Origin: Candidatus Omnitrophota bacterium
GTDB taxonomy: Bacteria; Omnitrophota; Gorgyraeia; Zapsychrales; Zapsychraceae
Direction of reading: 5' to 3'
Length of the DNA stretch: 47,499 bases
NCBI GenBank assembly: GCA_020053475.1
Contig: JAGVNC010000030.1
Location: 1 to 47,499, forward strand
In this document: piece by piece, positions 1-8,528 of the stretch
Layout of the letters: every line of letters starts with the position of its first letter
How positions within the stretch are numbered: position 1 is the stretch's first letter
The notes under the pieces: model-generated
What the model saw: only the letters and a program-made list of their open reading frames with translations
What the model was told of the DNA's origin: nothing
Database searches by the model: none
Translations under genes and position numbers: made by a program

Positions 1-509
1 ACTTTTGCCGTGCGAATGATTTTATCTCCCAATGAATACCCTTTTTGAAACTCTTCCAAAACCATCCCATCTTTTGCTTCTGTGGTCTCTTCTTGCATCA
101 AAATTTCGTGGCGATGAGGATCAAACATTTTCCCCTTGGCGTCGATGGCCTTAACCCCATTTCTTTTAAGCATTTCGTAGATATGGGCCATGACCATCTC
201 AATGCCTTTCTTCACCGCATCGCGATTGTCCTGTTGATTCTGAAACGCAGCTAATGTCCGCTCTAAATCATCCAAAATCGCCAAAAATTCAATGATTAAC
301 CCTTCGTTGGCATATTTAATAAATTCGTGTTTTTCCCGTTCCATGCGTTTACGCGCATTATCAAAATCAGCGAGCAAGCGCAGGTATTTATCTTTGTAGT
401 CGTTGACGGACTCTGCGTTAGACGGTGCAGGAACCTCCTTCTTGGCCTCTGTCTGCTTGACATCGGCTTCTGGCGAATTTTCCTGTGTTTTCATTTTTTC
501 TTGATCCAT
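1..509 (-). CDS. grpE: GrpE nucleotide exchange factor (C-terminus cut by window edge)
   Basis: GrpE stimulates ADP release from DnaK in the cytoplasmic Hsp70 cycle. I translated the minus strand from the ATG at 507-509. A charged, low-complexity N-terminus is followed by the coiled-coil segment (KYLRLLADFDNARKRMEREK) and the C-terminal beta domain with FDPHRHEIL and a final GYSLGDKIIRTAKV that runs off the window, so only a few residues are missing. Its ATG overlaps the hrcA stop as TAATG, which indicates translational coupling. It therefore lies in the hrcA operon under the CIRCE-containing promoter near 1.3 kb. dnaK would be expected next, outside the window. Confidence 0.95.
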   Translation of the reverse strand, partial: MDQEKMKTQENSPEADVKQTEAKKEVPAPSNAESVNDYKDKYLRLLADFDNARKRMEREKHEFIKYANEGLIIEFLAILDDLERTLAAFQNQQDNRDAVKKGIEMVMAHIYEMLKRNGVKAIDAKGKMFDPHRHEILMQEETTEAKDGMVLEEFQKGYSLGDKIIRTAK

Positions 510-1240
510 TACAATATTTCCTCAATCAATTCTGAAAAATAATCCAAAGCAGAAACGACTCGTTTGTAATTCATGCGTGTCGGCCCCAAAATCGCCAGAC
601 GTCCGGCCGGGCCGCCCCTTGTTTTAAAAGGGGAAATGACAAGAGAGCAACTGTCAATATCCGCACATTCCAATTCACGGCCAATCAGGATTTCTATTTT
701 CCGGACAAAAATTTGCCTATTAATAATTTCCAAAATCCGTTCCTTCTCATCCAGCGCCCATAGAATATTTTTAATTTTACTAAGATCTTGAAAATCCGGA
801 TATTCGACGACAAAACTTGTCCCTCGGCAAAAAACCTTATTTTCTACGGAAATGATACTTGTATAATGAGTCGTTTGTGAAAGGCTCTCGGATGTTTGTT
901 CAAATAGCCTATCTAATTCTAAAAATTGACGCGTATATTCAGCCTTGATCCGTTGTTTTTCGTCTTGCAACAACTGAATTTCATCCATGAAATGGTCCAC
1001 ATAATAGCGATACCCTTTTTGAGTAGGAATCCGTCCAGCCGATGTATGAGGGTGAGTCAGATACCCTTCTTCTTCAAGTTCCGCCAAAATATTGCGGATG
1101 GAAGCCGAACTTAACTCCGAGGGATATCGTTGGGCAATCAATTGAGAGCTAACCGGCGAAACGGTCTGAATATACTGATCAATGGTGATCGCTAAGATCC
1201 TGTCTTTTCTCGCGTCAACTTCTTCTTGCTTGAGTTTCAT
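509..1240 (-). CDS. hrcA: Heat-inducible transcription repressor HrcA, short form
   Basis: HrcA represses chaperone operons by binding CIRCE and is itself kept active by GroEL. The 243-residue protein has the N-terminal winged helix with the family signature HTSAGRIPTQKGYRYYVD (about residues 65-82) and the typical C-terminal segment GPTRMNYKRVVSALDYFSEL. Family members are usually about 340 residues, and here the shortage falls in the middle, where the GAF-like dimerisation core and its inserted domain normally sit. Both ends are intact, so this is a compact form rather than a truncation. It is the first gene of hrcA-grpE, and a CIRCE element and sigma-70-like promoter lie just upstream, implying autoregulation. 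Confidence 0.93.
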   Translation of the reverse strand: MKLKQEEVDARKDRILAITIDQYIQTVSPVSSQLIAQRYPSELSSASIRNILAELEEEGYLTHPHTSAGRIPTQKGYRYYVDHFMDEIQLLQDEKQRIKAEYTRQFLELDRLFEQTSESLSQTTHYTSIISVENKVFCRGTSFVVEYPDFQDLSKIKNILWALDEKERILEIINRQIFVRKIEILIGRELECADIDSCSLVISPFKTRGGPAGRLAILGPTRMNYKRVVSALDYFSELIEEIL

Positions 1241-1277
1241 CGCGTTTTATCTCCATGATCTTCTTATCGTTTAGTTC

Positions 1278-1304
1278 CTAGCACTCTTATCCCAAGAATG
1301 CTAA
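1278..1304 (-). promoter_or_regulatory. CIRCE operator (HrcA binding site)
   Basis: The inverted repeat CTAGCACTC-N9-GAATGCTAA matches the CIRCE consensus TTAGCACTC-N9-GAGTGCTAA with one mismatch in each arm and the exact 9-base spacer. It starts a few bases downstream of the -10 box of the hrcA promoter, covering the expected transcription start and the early leader. This is the classical place for HrcA repression. Confidence 0.93.
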
Positions 1305-1310
1305 AGTCGT

Positions 1311-1338
1311 ATTATAACAAAATTTGTTTGGATGTCAA
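1311..1338 (-). promoter_or_regulatory. Sigma-70-type promoter of hrcA-grpE
   Basis: On the minus strand a perfect -35 TTGACA (1333-1338) is followed after 16 bases by a perfect -10 TATAAT (1311-1316). The predicted start falls at the upstream edge of the CIRCE element. Confidence 0.85.
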
Positions 1339-1366
1339 CGGTACTTTCTGGCCTTTACCAGCCCAT

Positions 1367-2059
1367 TTAACGGTTCATGTATTTTTTGTGGATTTGCTCT
1401 ACAGCCTGAGCGACGGCAATCAATTGATGCGCGTAGTCTTCAAGGGAGGGAACATTTTTACGTAGGTCAAGAAGGCTCGGCTTAAAGCCAATGACAGGGT
1501 GAAACTCCAGCATTAAAGTCCCCTGACGGATTAACAACGACATAAACGGATACCCGCGTTGGTCATGATTTTTATAGTTGACAAAGATCGGCCCTGCTTT
1601 AGGATCTTCCAAGAGCTCGCTGGCCTGGATCGGATCCGAAGTGAAGACATTAAAGTCTTTTAATGCCTTAGGGATACGCAATTTAGCCATTGCTTCCAGC
1701 GGTTCATTAGGAATTTGCGAGGCGATAATAATATCCGATTTGACGCTCTTGGCCTGTTCTTTCTCGGCAAATGTCAGATTTAACGGGCTTGATGTCTTAA
1801 TTTTCAAATATCCGGCATCTGTGTGTTTCCCAAACCCAACTTTTTCGGTATCTTCAAAGACAAATTCTTGGTTTTCAAATTGAAAATAAACGCGATGGGT
1901 CGGGCCAGAATCCGTTGGCGGTTCATAACGGCCTTCAAAATAGTCAGCCATCTTTTTTAAATACTGCTCTTTGGGAAGAGGCGGCGGAGCCTTCTTGTCA
2001 TACATCACAAAAATCCCGATGCCGACAGCAACAACAGCAATAATGATTCCGACCATCAT
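1367..2059 (-). CDS. Membrane-anchored protein of unknown function
   Basis: I do not recognise this 230-residue protein. It begins with a single hydrophobic segment (about residues 3-19, VGIIIAVVAVGIGIFVMY) followed by a Lys/Pro-rich linker, which suggests a bitopic protein with its bulk outside the cytoplasm. The rest is a soluble, mixed alpha/beta-looking domain without cysteines. Its start overlaps the stop of the upstream MORN-repeat gene by ATGA (2056-2059), so the two are probably co-translated and may act together at the envelope. The bases between its stop and hrcA carry the hrcA promoter. Confidence 0.75.
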   Translation of the reverse strand: MMVGIIIAVVAVGIGIFVMYDKKAPPPLPKEQYLKKMADYFEGRYEPPTDSGPTHRVYFQFENQEFVFEDTEKVGFGKHTDAGYLKIKTSSPLNLTFAEKEQAKSVKSDIIIASQIPNEPLEAMAKLRIPKALKDFNVFTSDPIQASELLEDPKAGPIFVNYKNHDQRGYPFMSLLIRQGTLMLEFHPVIGFKPSLLDLRKNVPSLEDYAHQLIAVAQAVEQIHKKYMNR

Positions 2060-2997
2060 GGCGAAAATTCTCCTAAATCCAAGTTCCCAAACTCGTCATA
2101 CAGCTTAATCGAAACTTTTTGATCCTTTTGATAAGCCGTCGCGCTTTGGGGGTTCCCATTAGGATGGTACGAATTAAATGCCCCTTCCCTCTGGTCATGG
2201 TGAAATTGTCCCACTGTTTTAAGCGCCCCATCTTCATAATACTCCTCATAAAGCCCGTGGCGTTTCCCATCGACAATATCCACTCTGCGCCATAACGCTC
2301 CGGAAGGATAAAATTCTTCACGGACCCCTTCCTTAATCTGCCCATCTTGAAGCGTGGCTGCGCTTCTTAATCGTCCGCTCATGGCATATTCTTTGACAAT
2401 CCCTCCCGGGATGCCATCTTTGGCTTCATATGCCCGTCGGAGTTGGCCCGCTTGATCAAACTCACGGATGATGCCTTGTTGCACCCCGCCAACAAATTCC
2501 GCGGTGCGCGCCACATATCCTTCGGGCGCATAATGCTTAAACGTTCCTTCTTCAATCCCATCTTTATACTGGCGTTCGTATTTTAACCGCCCCTTAGAAT
2601 CATATTCTTTCATTGTCCCTTGTAAATGGCCATATTCATAGGAAGATTCCGTTTTCACATGGCCGTTTCTTGAATAAGAAGTCGCCGGGCCATGCAACAG
2701 GCCATTGTTGTAATGGACGTCGATCCTCAATTTCCCATCAGGATAATAGCCGCGGGCTTCGTCTTGTAAAACGCCGTCGGTTAATAATCCTTCGCCTAAA
2801 ATCTTGCCGTTTTTAAAATACGTGTTAAAAAATCCGTTGAGCTTCCCGTCCTTGATCGTTAACCGCCGACGGACTTCGCCCGTCGGATAAAGTTCCTTGT
2901 AAACCCCGTCCTCTAAAAGAATAGCGGCCTGGCCCTGCGGAAAATTCAGTAACAGGAAAAGCCCTATCCCTAACCCAATGTGCGGTCCGTACTTCAT
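2056..2997 (-). CDS. Secreted MORN-variant (YwqK-type) repeat protein
   Basis: The protein has about 313 residues, with an N-terminal signal peptide (MKYGPHIGLGIGLFLLLNFP...) and then some ten repeats of about 23 residues of the form YYPDGKLRxxxxYxxGxxxG, the MORN_2 pattern. Such repeats form extended beta-hairpin sheets and usually mediate protein or membrane contacts; no enzymatic residues are apparent. A longer reading from 3042 exists, but it overlaps clpB and adds 15 residues before the signal peptide, so the ATG at 2997 with AAGGTG upstream is preferred. It lies 13 bases after clpB and overlaps the next gene by ATGA. Automatic annotation often labels this family as a toxin-antitoxin antitoxin; nothing here supports that. 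Confidence 0.8.
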   Translation of the reverse strand: MKYGPHIGLGIGLFLLLNFPQGQAAILLEDGVYKELYPTGEVRRRLTIKDGKLNGFFNTYFKNGKILGEGLLTDGVLQDEARGYYPDGKLRIDVHYNNGLLHGPATSYSRNGHVKTESSYEYGHLQGTMKEYDSKGRLKYERQYKDGIEEGTFKHYAPEGYVARTAEFVGGVQQGIIREFDQAGQLRRAYEAKDGIPGGIVKEYAMSGRLRSAATLQDGQIKEGVREEFYPSGALWRRVDIVDGKRHGLYEEYYEDGALKTVGQFHHDQREGAFNSYHPNGNPQSATAYQKDQKVSIKLYDEFGNLDLGEFSP

Positions 2998-3010
2998 GAT
3001 TCTTAGCACC

Positions 3011-5593
3011 TTAAACACGGATGTCCAGTTGTTCTTTTCCATTCTTCCCGATGTCCACCTTTGCTTTATCCTTCTCCTTCATTGCACCTTGAAGCATCTT
3101 CAAGGCGATCGGGTCCTGGAGATATTTCTGGACGGCCCTCTTGAGCGGACGGGCCCCATAAACAGGGTCGTAGCCATGCTGTCCTAAGAAATCCTTGGCT
3201 TTGTCCGTTAGTTCCAGTGAAATGCCTTTATTCTTTAACCGATTCTTTAAAATATCAACCTGAATGTCCACAATTTTATTGATATCGGCCTTCTTCAAGC
3301 GATTGAAGACGACAATTTCATCGATGCGGTTCAAAAATTCCGGCCGGAAATGCGCTTTTAAGGATTCGTGAATCTTTTTCTCGATCTCTGTTTGATCGTC
3401 CAACGTGATGATTAAATCCGATCCGACATTAGACGTCATGATGATGATCGCATTTTTAAAATTAACGACCCGGCCCTGGCCATCCGTCAGCCGGCCGTCA
3501 TCCAAAATCTGCAAAAGGGCGTTAAACACCTCCGGGTGCGCCTTTTCAATTTCGTCGAACAAAATGACCGCATACGGCCGTCGGCGCACAGCCTCCGTCA
3601 ATTGCCCGCCCTCGTCATACCCGACGTACCCGGGAGGGGCACCGATCAACCGGGCCACACTATGCTTTTCCATATACTCGCTCATGTCAATGCGGATCAG
3701 AGCGTTTTCATCGTCAAACAAATACCAGGCTAGTGATTTCGCCAACTCGGTTTTCCCAACACCCGTCGGACCAACAAAAATAAACGATCCAATCGGGCGG
3801 TTTGGGTCGCTTAAGCCGGTGCGTGAACGGCGGATGGCCGAGGCCACCAGTTCAACAGCTTTGTCCTGGCCGACCACACGCTTCTTTAACACATCTTCAA
3901 TATTAATCAGTTTTTGTGTTTCCCCTTCCATTAATTTGGAAAGGGGGATCTTGGTCCATTTCGAAACGATTTCGGCAATGTCCTGATCGTCCACCTCTTC
4001 TTTGAGCAATCCGCCTTTTTTTTGCATATCCCCTAAGGCGGCATTTTGTTTTTGCAATTCCTTCTGTAATTCAACCGACGTTCCGTAACGGATCTGGGCG
4101 ACTTTGTCCAAATCCCCTTGCTTTTCATAACGGGCTTCTTCCAATTTCAATTTTTCGATGTCCGCCTTGATCTTACGGATTTTCTCAATGACCTGTTTTT
4201 CGCCCTGCCAACGGAAACGCAACTGTTTGTTCTCTTCGCGTAACGTATCCAATTCCTTTTCGATATTTTTTAATCGCTGGCGGGAGGCTTCGTCCGTCTC
4301 TTTTTTCAACGCTTGGCGCTCGATCTCCAATTGACGAATCCGCCGTTCGTTAACGTCTAATTCTTGGGGCATGCTGTCAATTTCAATGCGCAGGCGGGAG
4401 GCGGCCTCGTCGATCAAATCGATGGCCTTGTCCGGCAGAAACCGTTCGGTAATATAGCGGTGCGACAACGTGGCGGCGGCGATAATCGCGGAATCCTGGA
4501 TGCGCACCCCGTGATGGATTTCGTAACGCTCTTTGAGGCCACGTAAAATCGCAATGGTGTCATCGACGCTTGGTTCCTCGACTATGACCGGTTGAAAACG
4601 CCGCTCTAGGGCGGCATCTTTTTCAATGTGTTTGCGATATTCATCCAATGTCGTCGCCCCGATACAGCGTAACATGCCGCGGGCCAACGCAGGCTTAAGC
4701 ATATTGGACGCATCCATTGAGCCTTCGGCTTTACCGGCACCAACGATCGTGTGTAACTCATCAATAAACAGAATGATTTCCCCAGCCCTTGCCTCAATTT
4801 CTTTGAGGACCGCTTTCAAACGATCTTCAAACTCACCGCGGAATTTCGTCCCGGCGATCAACGCCCCCATATCTAACCCGACAACCCTTTTATTCTTTAA
4901 CCCTTCGGGAACATCCCCGGAAAAAATCCGTTGGGCCAATCCTTCGACAATCGCCGTCTTCCCCACGCCGGGCTCGCCGATTAAAACAGGATTATTCTTC
5001 GTGCGCCGCGATAGCACTTGAACGACACGGCGGATCTCTTCGTCGCGGCCGATGACGGGGTCTAACTTCCCTTCTCGAGCAAGATCCGTCAGATCACGTC
5101 CATATTTCTCTAACGCTTGATATTTATCTTCAGGATTGATGTCAGTCACTTTTTGCCCCCCGCGAATATCGCTTAATAACTGTTGGATCTTATCCTCAGT
5201 GACCCCGTTTTTCTTTAATTCCTTGCCAAGGACAGAACTCTCTTCTTGATATAATGCCCAAAAAAGATGTTCTTGCGAAACATATTCGTCCTTCATTTGA
5301 GTGGCGATCTTCTGGGCATGGCGCAAAACATTATTGAGTGCCGATGATAAATGCGGTTCACTCCCGCCTTCAACCGATGGTTTTCTCTTTAAAGAATCTT
5401 CAATGCTGGATAATAACGTCGAAGGTGACACGCTTAACCGGCCCAGCAATGAAGGAACAAGCCCATCCTCCTGCTTTAACAACGCAAAGCTAAGATGATC
5501 TGGCTCTAATTGCTGATGCTTGAGTTCATCGGCCAATTCGAACGCTTTTTGGACCGCTTCCTGACTTTTTAATGTAAATTTATCTAAACGCAT
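3011..5593 (-). CDS. clpB: ClpB disaggregase (Hsp100)
   Basis: ClpB is a hexameric AAA+ unfoldase that rescues aggregated proteins together with DnaK. The 860-residue protein is full length. It has an N-terminal Clp repeat domain (1-145), a first AAA+ domain with Walker A GEPGVGKT at about 206-213, a long coiled-coil middle domain rich in Glu/Lys/Arg (about 405-525), and a second AAA+ domain with Walker [10 protein letters not shown] and the segment [21 protein letters not shown]. The C-terminal domain ends near the MORN gene. It follows hspR by 28 bases, and a Shine-Dalgarno-like AGGAATCC precedes the ATG. Co-transcription with hspR suggests HspR autoregulates the pair. Confidence 0.98.
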   Translation of the reverse strand: MRLDKFTLKSQEAVQKAFELADELKHQQLEPDHLSFALLKQEDGLVPSLLGRLSVSPSTLLSSIEDSLKRKPSVEGGSEPHLSSALNNVLRHAQKIATQMKDEYVSQEHLFWALYQEESSVLGKELKKNGVTEDKIQQLLSDIRGGQKVTDINPEDKYQALEKYGRDLTDLAREGKLDPVIGRDEEIRRVVQVLSRRTKNNPVLIGEPGVGKTAIVEGLAQRIFSGDVPEGLKNKRVVGLDMGALIAGTKFRGEFEDRLKAVLKEIEARAGEIILFIDELHTIVGAGKAEGSMDASNMLKPALARGMLRCIGATTLDEYRKHIEKDAALERRFQPVIVEEPSVDDTIAILRGLKERYEIHHGVRIQDSAIIAAATLSHRYITERFLPDKAIDLIDEAASRLRIEIDSMPQELDVNERRIRQLEIERQALKKETDEASRQRLKNIEKELDTLREENKQLRFRWQGEKQVIEKIRKIKADIEKLKLEEARYEKQGDLDKVAQIRYGTSVELQKELQKQNAALGDMQKKGGLLKEEVDDQDIAEIVSKWTKIPLSKLMEGETQKLINIEDVLKKRVVGQDKAVELVASAIRRSRTGLSDPNRPIGSFIFVGPTGVGKTELAKSLAWYLFDDENALIRIDMSEYMEKHSVARLIGAPPGYVGYDEGGQLTEAVRRRPYAVILFDEIEKAHPEVFNALLQILDDGRLTDGQGRVVNFKNAIIIMTSNVGSDLIITLDDQTEIEKKIHESLKAHFRPEFLNRIDEIVVFNRLKKADINKIVDIQVDILKNRLKNKGISLELTDKAKDFLGQHGYDPVYGARPLKRAVQKYLQDPIALKMLQGAMKEKDKAKVDIGKNGKEQLDIRV

Positions 5594-5621
5594 AGAGGAT
5601 TCCTGTGATTTGTTTTCATCA

Positions 5622-5921
5622 TCAACTCATTTTCCCATCTTCTTGCCGGCGGGCATGCAATTCTAAAATAAATTTGACCCCACTGATGTTCACGCCTTGA
5701 TTGTCCATTAAATGCTGAATATAAATCAATGTCCGGATTTGTTCCTTGGAATAACAACGCGTCTTTTTGCCGATCCGTTTAGGTTCAACCACCCCCATTT
5801 CATCCAATTTACGCAACGTCCAGATAGGGATCTGAACCATCTCGCTCACGATACTAATAATAAACAGCGGTTGATTCGGTTGAATGTCAACGTCAAAATC
5901 TTCAGGAAACTTTTCAGCCAT
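5622..5921 (-). CDS. hspR: HspR-like MerR-family heat-shock repressor
   Basis: The protein has 99 residues with one MerR-type winged helix: [20 protein letters not shown], then [19 protein letters not shown], and a dimerisation helix ([13 protein letters not shown]). The phrase GVN(I/L)xGVKxILEL and the position directly upstream of clpB are typical of HspR, which represses clpB or dnaK operons with DnaK as co-repressor. A good RBS (AGGTGAG) precedes the ATG at 5921. I looked for a canonical HAIR operator (CTTGAGT-N7-ACTCAAG) upstream and did not find one, so its binding site may be diverged. Confidence 0.85.
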   Translation of the reverse strand: MAEKFPEDFDVDIQPNQPLFIISIVSEMVQIPIWTLRKLDEMGVVEPKRIGKKTRCYSKEQIRTLIYIQHLMDNQGVNISGVKFILELHARRQEDGKMS

Positions 5922-5943
5922 TTGCTCACCTATCCTCAGTATA

Positions 5944-5972
5944 AATATAATATATTATGCTTATTATGTCAA
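5944..5972 (-). promoter_or_regulatory. Promoter of hspR-clpB
   Basis: On the minus strand TTGACA (5967-5972), a 17-base AT-rich spacer and TATATT (5944-5949) lie about 20 bases upstream of the hspR start codon. Confidence 0.75.
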
Positions 5973-6018
5973 GTATAATCTAACAGAAATAGTTAGGATA
6001 TCTTATTACAATGGCAGC

Positions 6019-6327
6019 CTAATCAGAGGGACTTACAGGGATGGGAGGCTCGCACCAAATCAAACTGTCAGGACACTTGAGGGTATTGGGATTAAATCCC
6101 GGAGGGCATTGACTATCTCTTAAAGTTTCTCCTGGGGCAAGAAGGAATCCGTTGTCTTCCATTTCGTGAAGAGAAGACAGACAGCACTCTTTGCCTGGTT
6201 TTGACCGACAATCATTCGCTAATTGTTTATAATCCGGTAGAGAATTGGAGGGATATTCATCTTGCGCAAAAATGAAGAAAGCCGGCAAGGCAAAGAAAAC
6301 AGCAATGATCATCATTAAATGTTTCAT
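6019..6327 (-). CDS. Small secreted cysteine-rich protein
   Basis: The protein has about 102 residues with a signal peptide (MKHLMMIIAVFFALPAFFIFA) and a short mature part with six cysteines, including CRSKPGKECCLSS, CPPGFNP and WCEP, suggesting two or three disulfide bonds outside the cytoplasm. I do not recognise the family. The ATG at 6327 overlaps the stop of the upstream Nudix gene as ATGA, which decides the start over the longer reading from 6354. It is the last gene before the hspR promoter region. Confidence 0.65.
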   Translation of the reverse strand: MKHLMMIIAVFFALPAFFIFAQDEYPSNSLPDYKQLANDCRSKPGKECCLSSLHEMEDNGFLLAPGETLRDSQCPPGFNPNTLKCPDSLIWCEPPIPVSPSD

Positions 6328-6818
6328 AACCACCCACAAAAGGCTAACGCACAAATGGTTTTGGCGTCACGGATCCGCCCCTGTTTAAATAAGCGGCGAA
6401 CTTGAGATTTTGTCATCAACAATGATTGAAGGACTTCGTCCTCGTCCATTGTCCCTTTCTCAGGCATCAGTCCTTGCGCCTTATAAATCGTAATGACTTC
6501 CGTCGAATATCCGGGCACAGGGTAAATGGCTCCCAGCTTCGTTAAACGCTTGGCCCTAAACCCTGTTTCTTCAATTAATTCGCGGTGAGCGCATGTCCGC
6601 GCGCGTTCATTGGGATCCAGCGTTCCGGCGGGAAGCTCGTAAAGGTATTTCCCGATGACGGCGCGGAATTGCCGCAAAAAGACAATTTTTTGGGAAGAGT
6701 AAAATGGCACAATTAACGCGGCCCCGGGATGTTCGATCACATCAACAAGGATGGTGCGGCCGTCGGGCAGGCGCCTCTGGGCCAATTCGTACGTGATTTT
6801 CTTTCCTTTGATTTTCAT
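6324..6818 (-). CDS. Nudix hydrolase, ADP-ribose pyrophosphatase-like
   Basis: The protein has 164 residues. The Nudix signature GX5EX7REUXEEXGU is complete around residues 65-87 (G-TLDPN-E-RARTCAH-RE-L-I-EE-T-G-F), carrying the metal-binding glutamates. The preceding strand (ALIVPFYSSQKIVFLRQFRAVIGKYLYELPAG) is typical of the NudF/ADP-ribose pyrophosphatase branch, which hydrolyses ADP-ribose to AMP and ribose 5-phosphate. No clear Shine-Dalgarno sequence precedes the ATG. The gene ends by an ATGA overlap with the small secreted protein gene. Exact substrate is inferred from family resemblance only; a second Nudix domain occurs in the macrodomain fusion at 28 kb. Confidence 0.88.
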   Translation of the reverse strand: MKIKGKKITYELAQRRLPDGRTILVDVIEHPGAALIVPFYSSQKIVFLRQFRAVIGKYLYELPAGTLDPNERARTCAHRELIEETGFRAKRLTKLGAIYPVPGYSTEVITIYKAQGLMPEKGTMDEDEVLQSLLMTKSQVRRLFKQGRIRDAKTICALAFCGWL

Positions 6819-6987
6819 CTAAACACTTTTTTTGACTTAGCTTTGACCCTTGGCTACTACCTAAAACGCTTCGATGTTGGACTCAGCGCTGTTTTCAGTT
6901 CCCGCCTGACGTTCAGGACACCGTTGATTTTGCCCTCAACACCTTGCTTCACCCTAAATTCCCGGGCCGTTGGCCAGTCGTGACAGG

Positions 6988-7022
6988 CAGGGCCTTTACG
7001 AATGCGCTGCTCTACCAACTTG
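6988..7022 (-). other. tRNA-like relic (D-arm to anticodon of a tRNA-Thr(CGU)-type sequence)
   Basis: On the minus strand the bases from 7020 down to about 6996 read AGTTGGTAGAGCAGCG followed by CATTCGTAA, which is the D-arm and the anticodon stem 5' half plus loop of a bacterial tRNA with anticodon CGU. Downstream the anticodon stem is not closed (AGGCC instead of TGCGC), no TPsiC arm is found, and the acceptor 5' half is absent. This is a fragment, not a working tRNA. It abuts the end of the glycoside hydrolase gene. Confidence 0.5.
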
Positions 7023-7050
7023 TTCTTTACCAACTGTTCTTTAAATCCAG
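7020..7050 (-). repeat. 14-15 bp direct duplication at the stop of the glycoside hydrolase gene
   Basis: On the minus strand AAAGAACAGTTGGT is followed directly by AAAGAACAAGTTGGT. The first copy contains the last codons and start of the stop codon, and the second leads into the tRNA-like relic. Confidence 0.6.
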
Positions 7051-8409
7051 GTAAACCTTGCGCACAGTCATCGTGTCGGGGGCGGACGGGTCGTTGGCGT
7101 CAGCGACAGGGGTCGTGATCCCCCAGAATTGCTCGTGAAAAAATCCGTCTTGAGAAGGCAATGTCGAGTCTAGCGTCCCGTCTTTAGGACAGCTTGTGTC
7201 TGTTGGGCCGAATCCAAAGTGATTCTGCTCGGAGTTGCAGGCGGGGCTCTGTGTCCCGCACTGCCATTGGTACGGCTTCCACCATTCGTCCGAATATTCG
7301 AAGACCGTTCCTCCGATCGACTTATTCGCCTGATACGCTGAAGCGATTTCTTGCCACAACAAAACTGTCCACTGGGCCTGGGTTTGCTCATCAACAAACC
7401 CCTTCCCTGGATAGGACGGGCTCATGGCATTAAAAGCGTCCAGCCCGAATTCGGCGATCCACAGCGGTTTGTTCGTTTTGGCGTCGACATCATCGAACAA
7501 CGTCCCAAAGGAATTACCGGTGTAGGCATTCAATCCCCAAATATCCAAATCGGGCATTTGGTTATCGGCGGTTCCGAAATTCGATTGACCAATGAACGCT
7601 CTGTTCCCTAAAACGGTGGCAACAGGATGTTTGTTGGTGCCTTCGGCGGCGTGCGCAGCCTGGGCCATTTCTTGAATCAATGAAAAATACGCCTGCATCT
7701 GAACCAGGCTGGCAGGCAAATCTGGAGAAAAAGCAAAATCATTTTCGTTTCCAATCACCCAAAACAGAATCGCCGGATGATTCTTAAACGTGTTGACAAA
7801 CGTGACAAACCGATTTTTTAAATCCTGACGGATCGCCGGATTCGTATAATCCGTGTAGGTGACATACACGGCCTGGAACACCCCGGGGGAGGTTTCCTGG
7901 CATTGAACCTCTCCCGGCCAGGGCATAAAAAATCCCGGCGCTACTTTAATCTGATGCTGCTTGGCGTAATCCAATGTTTTAGTGGTCAACATCATCGGGA
8001 ACTGGCCAGTGGAAGGAATATATCCATCATTACCCGCATAAATTCGTACGGTATTGGCTCCCAAATCATCAAGCAACGCAAAATCGCGCTGGAGAATGAC
8101 ATCATCGTCGTAAATATTGTCCGGCCGCGGATCGCCAATGTCGGAATAACCGAATTCGGGGTGCCAACCGATCGGCGCCGGTTCATACGCGACACCTTTG
8201 ACAAGAAAATTCATGTATTGACAGCCTGTCAACGTCTGTAATTTGCCATTATTGATTTTGACGAAAGGTAAGCCCGGGCATGTGATGGGAACGGCTGTTC
8301 CCGCGATCGAATGGGGTACCCCGGGAGGATTGATCACGATCTGTGCCCCGACGGGATTACCCATCAAGAAAACAAAAACCGTAATGATCAAATAATATTT
8401 TTTCATCAT
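7027..8409 (-). CDS. Secreted TIM-barrel glycoside hydrolase (glucanase-like)
   Basis: The protein has about 460 residues with a signal peptide (MMKKYYLIITVFVFLMGNPVGAQ). The fold looks like a clan GH-A (beta/alpha)8 barrel: GANTVRIYAGNDGY, then ILFWVIGNEND with the expected acid/base Glu at about residue 222, WGLNAYTG, and PLWIAEFGLDAF with the expected nucleophile Glu at about residue 320. The arrangement recalls GH2/GH5/GH72-type beta-glucan enzymes, but the exact family cannot be fixed by eye. Six or more cysteines suggest an extracellular protein. A longer reading to 8496 would start upstream of the predicted promoter (8441-8469), so 8409 (or 8406) is preferred. Substrate is unknown. Confidence 0.8.
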   Translation of the reverse strand: MMKKYYLIITVFVFLMGNPVGAQIVINPPGVPHSIAGTAVPITCPGLPFVKINNGKLQTLTGCQYMNFLVKGVAYEPAPIGWHPEFGYSDIGDPRPDNIYDDDVILQRDFALLDDLGANTVRIYAGNDGYIPSTGQFPMMLTTKTLDYAKQHQIKVAPGFFMPWPGEVQCQETSPGVFQAVYVTYTDYTNPAIRQDLKNRFVTFVNTFKNHPAILFWVIGNENDFAFSPDLPASLVQMQAYFSLIQEMAQAAHAAEGTNKHPVATVLGNRAFIGQSNFGTADNQMPDLDIWGLNAYTGNSFGTLFDDVDAKTNKPLWIAEFGLDAFNAMSPSYPGKGFVDEQTQAQWTVLLWQEIASAYQANKSIGGTVFEYSDEWWKPYQWQCGTQSPACNSEQNHFGFGPTDTSCPKDGTLDSTLPSQDGFFHEQFWGITTPVADANDPSAPDTMTVRKVYLDLKNSW

Positions 8410-8440
8410 CTTAGAAATATTCATACAAGACATAATCATA

Positions 8441-8469
8441 AGTATACTGGAGGGGGGAAAACAAAGCAA
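8441..8469 (-). promoter_or_regulatory. Promoter of the glycoside hydrolase gene
   Basis: On the minus strand TTGCTT, a 17-base spacer containing a C-rich tract, and TATACT (8441-8446) lie about 30 bases before the start codon chosen for the glycoside hydrolase. Confidence 0.6.
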
Positions 8470-8472
8470 CTT

Positions 8473-8528
8473 GATTAAACGCTCGTGATGAAGCACTCGT
8501 GATTAAGCGCTCATGATTAAACACTCGG
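8473..8528. repeat. Four tandem 14-bp repeats over the hflX stop codon
   Basis: Four consecutive 14-mers on the plus strand read GATTAAACGCTCGT, GATGAAGCACTCGT, GATTAAGCGCTCAT and GATTAAACACTCGG. The last contains the hflX stop codon and final residues, so the array looks like repeated duplication of the 3' end of that gene. It lies directly upstream of the glycoside hydrolase promoter. Confidence 0.85.

Noticed and set aside
2056-2997. MORN-repeat protein as a YwqK-type antitoxin
   Set aside because: It is a common automatic label; no toxin partner lies beside it and it has a signal peptide.
573-5978. Plus-strand frames opposite hrcA, clpB and hspR
   Set aside because: They are shadow frames of clearly coding minus-strand genes.
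5922-6018. HAIR operator for HspR
   Set aside because: No sequence close to CTTGAGT-N7-ACTCAAG was found.
6988-7022. Functional tRNA-Thr gene
   Set aside because: The anticodon stem does not close and neither the acceptor stem nor the TPsiC arm is present.
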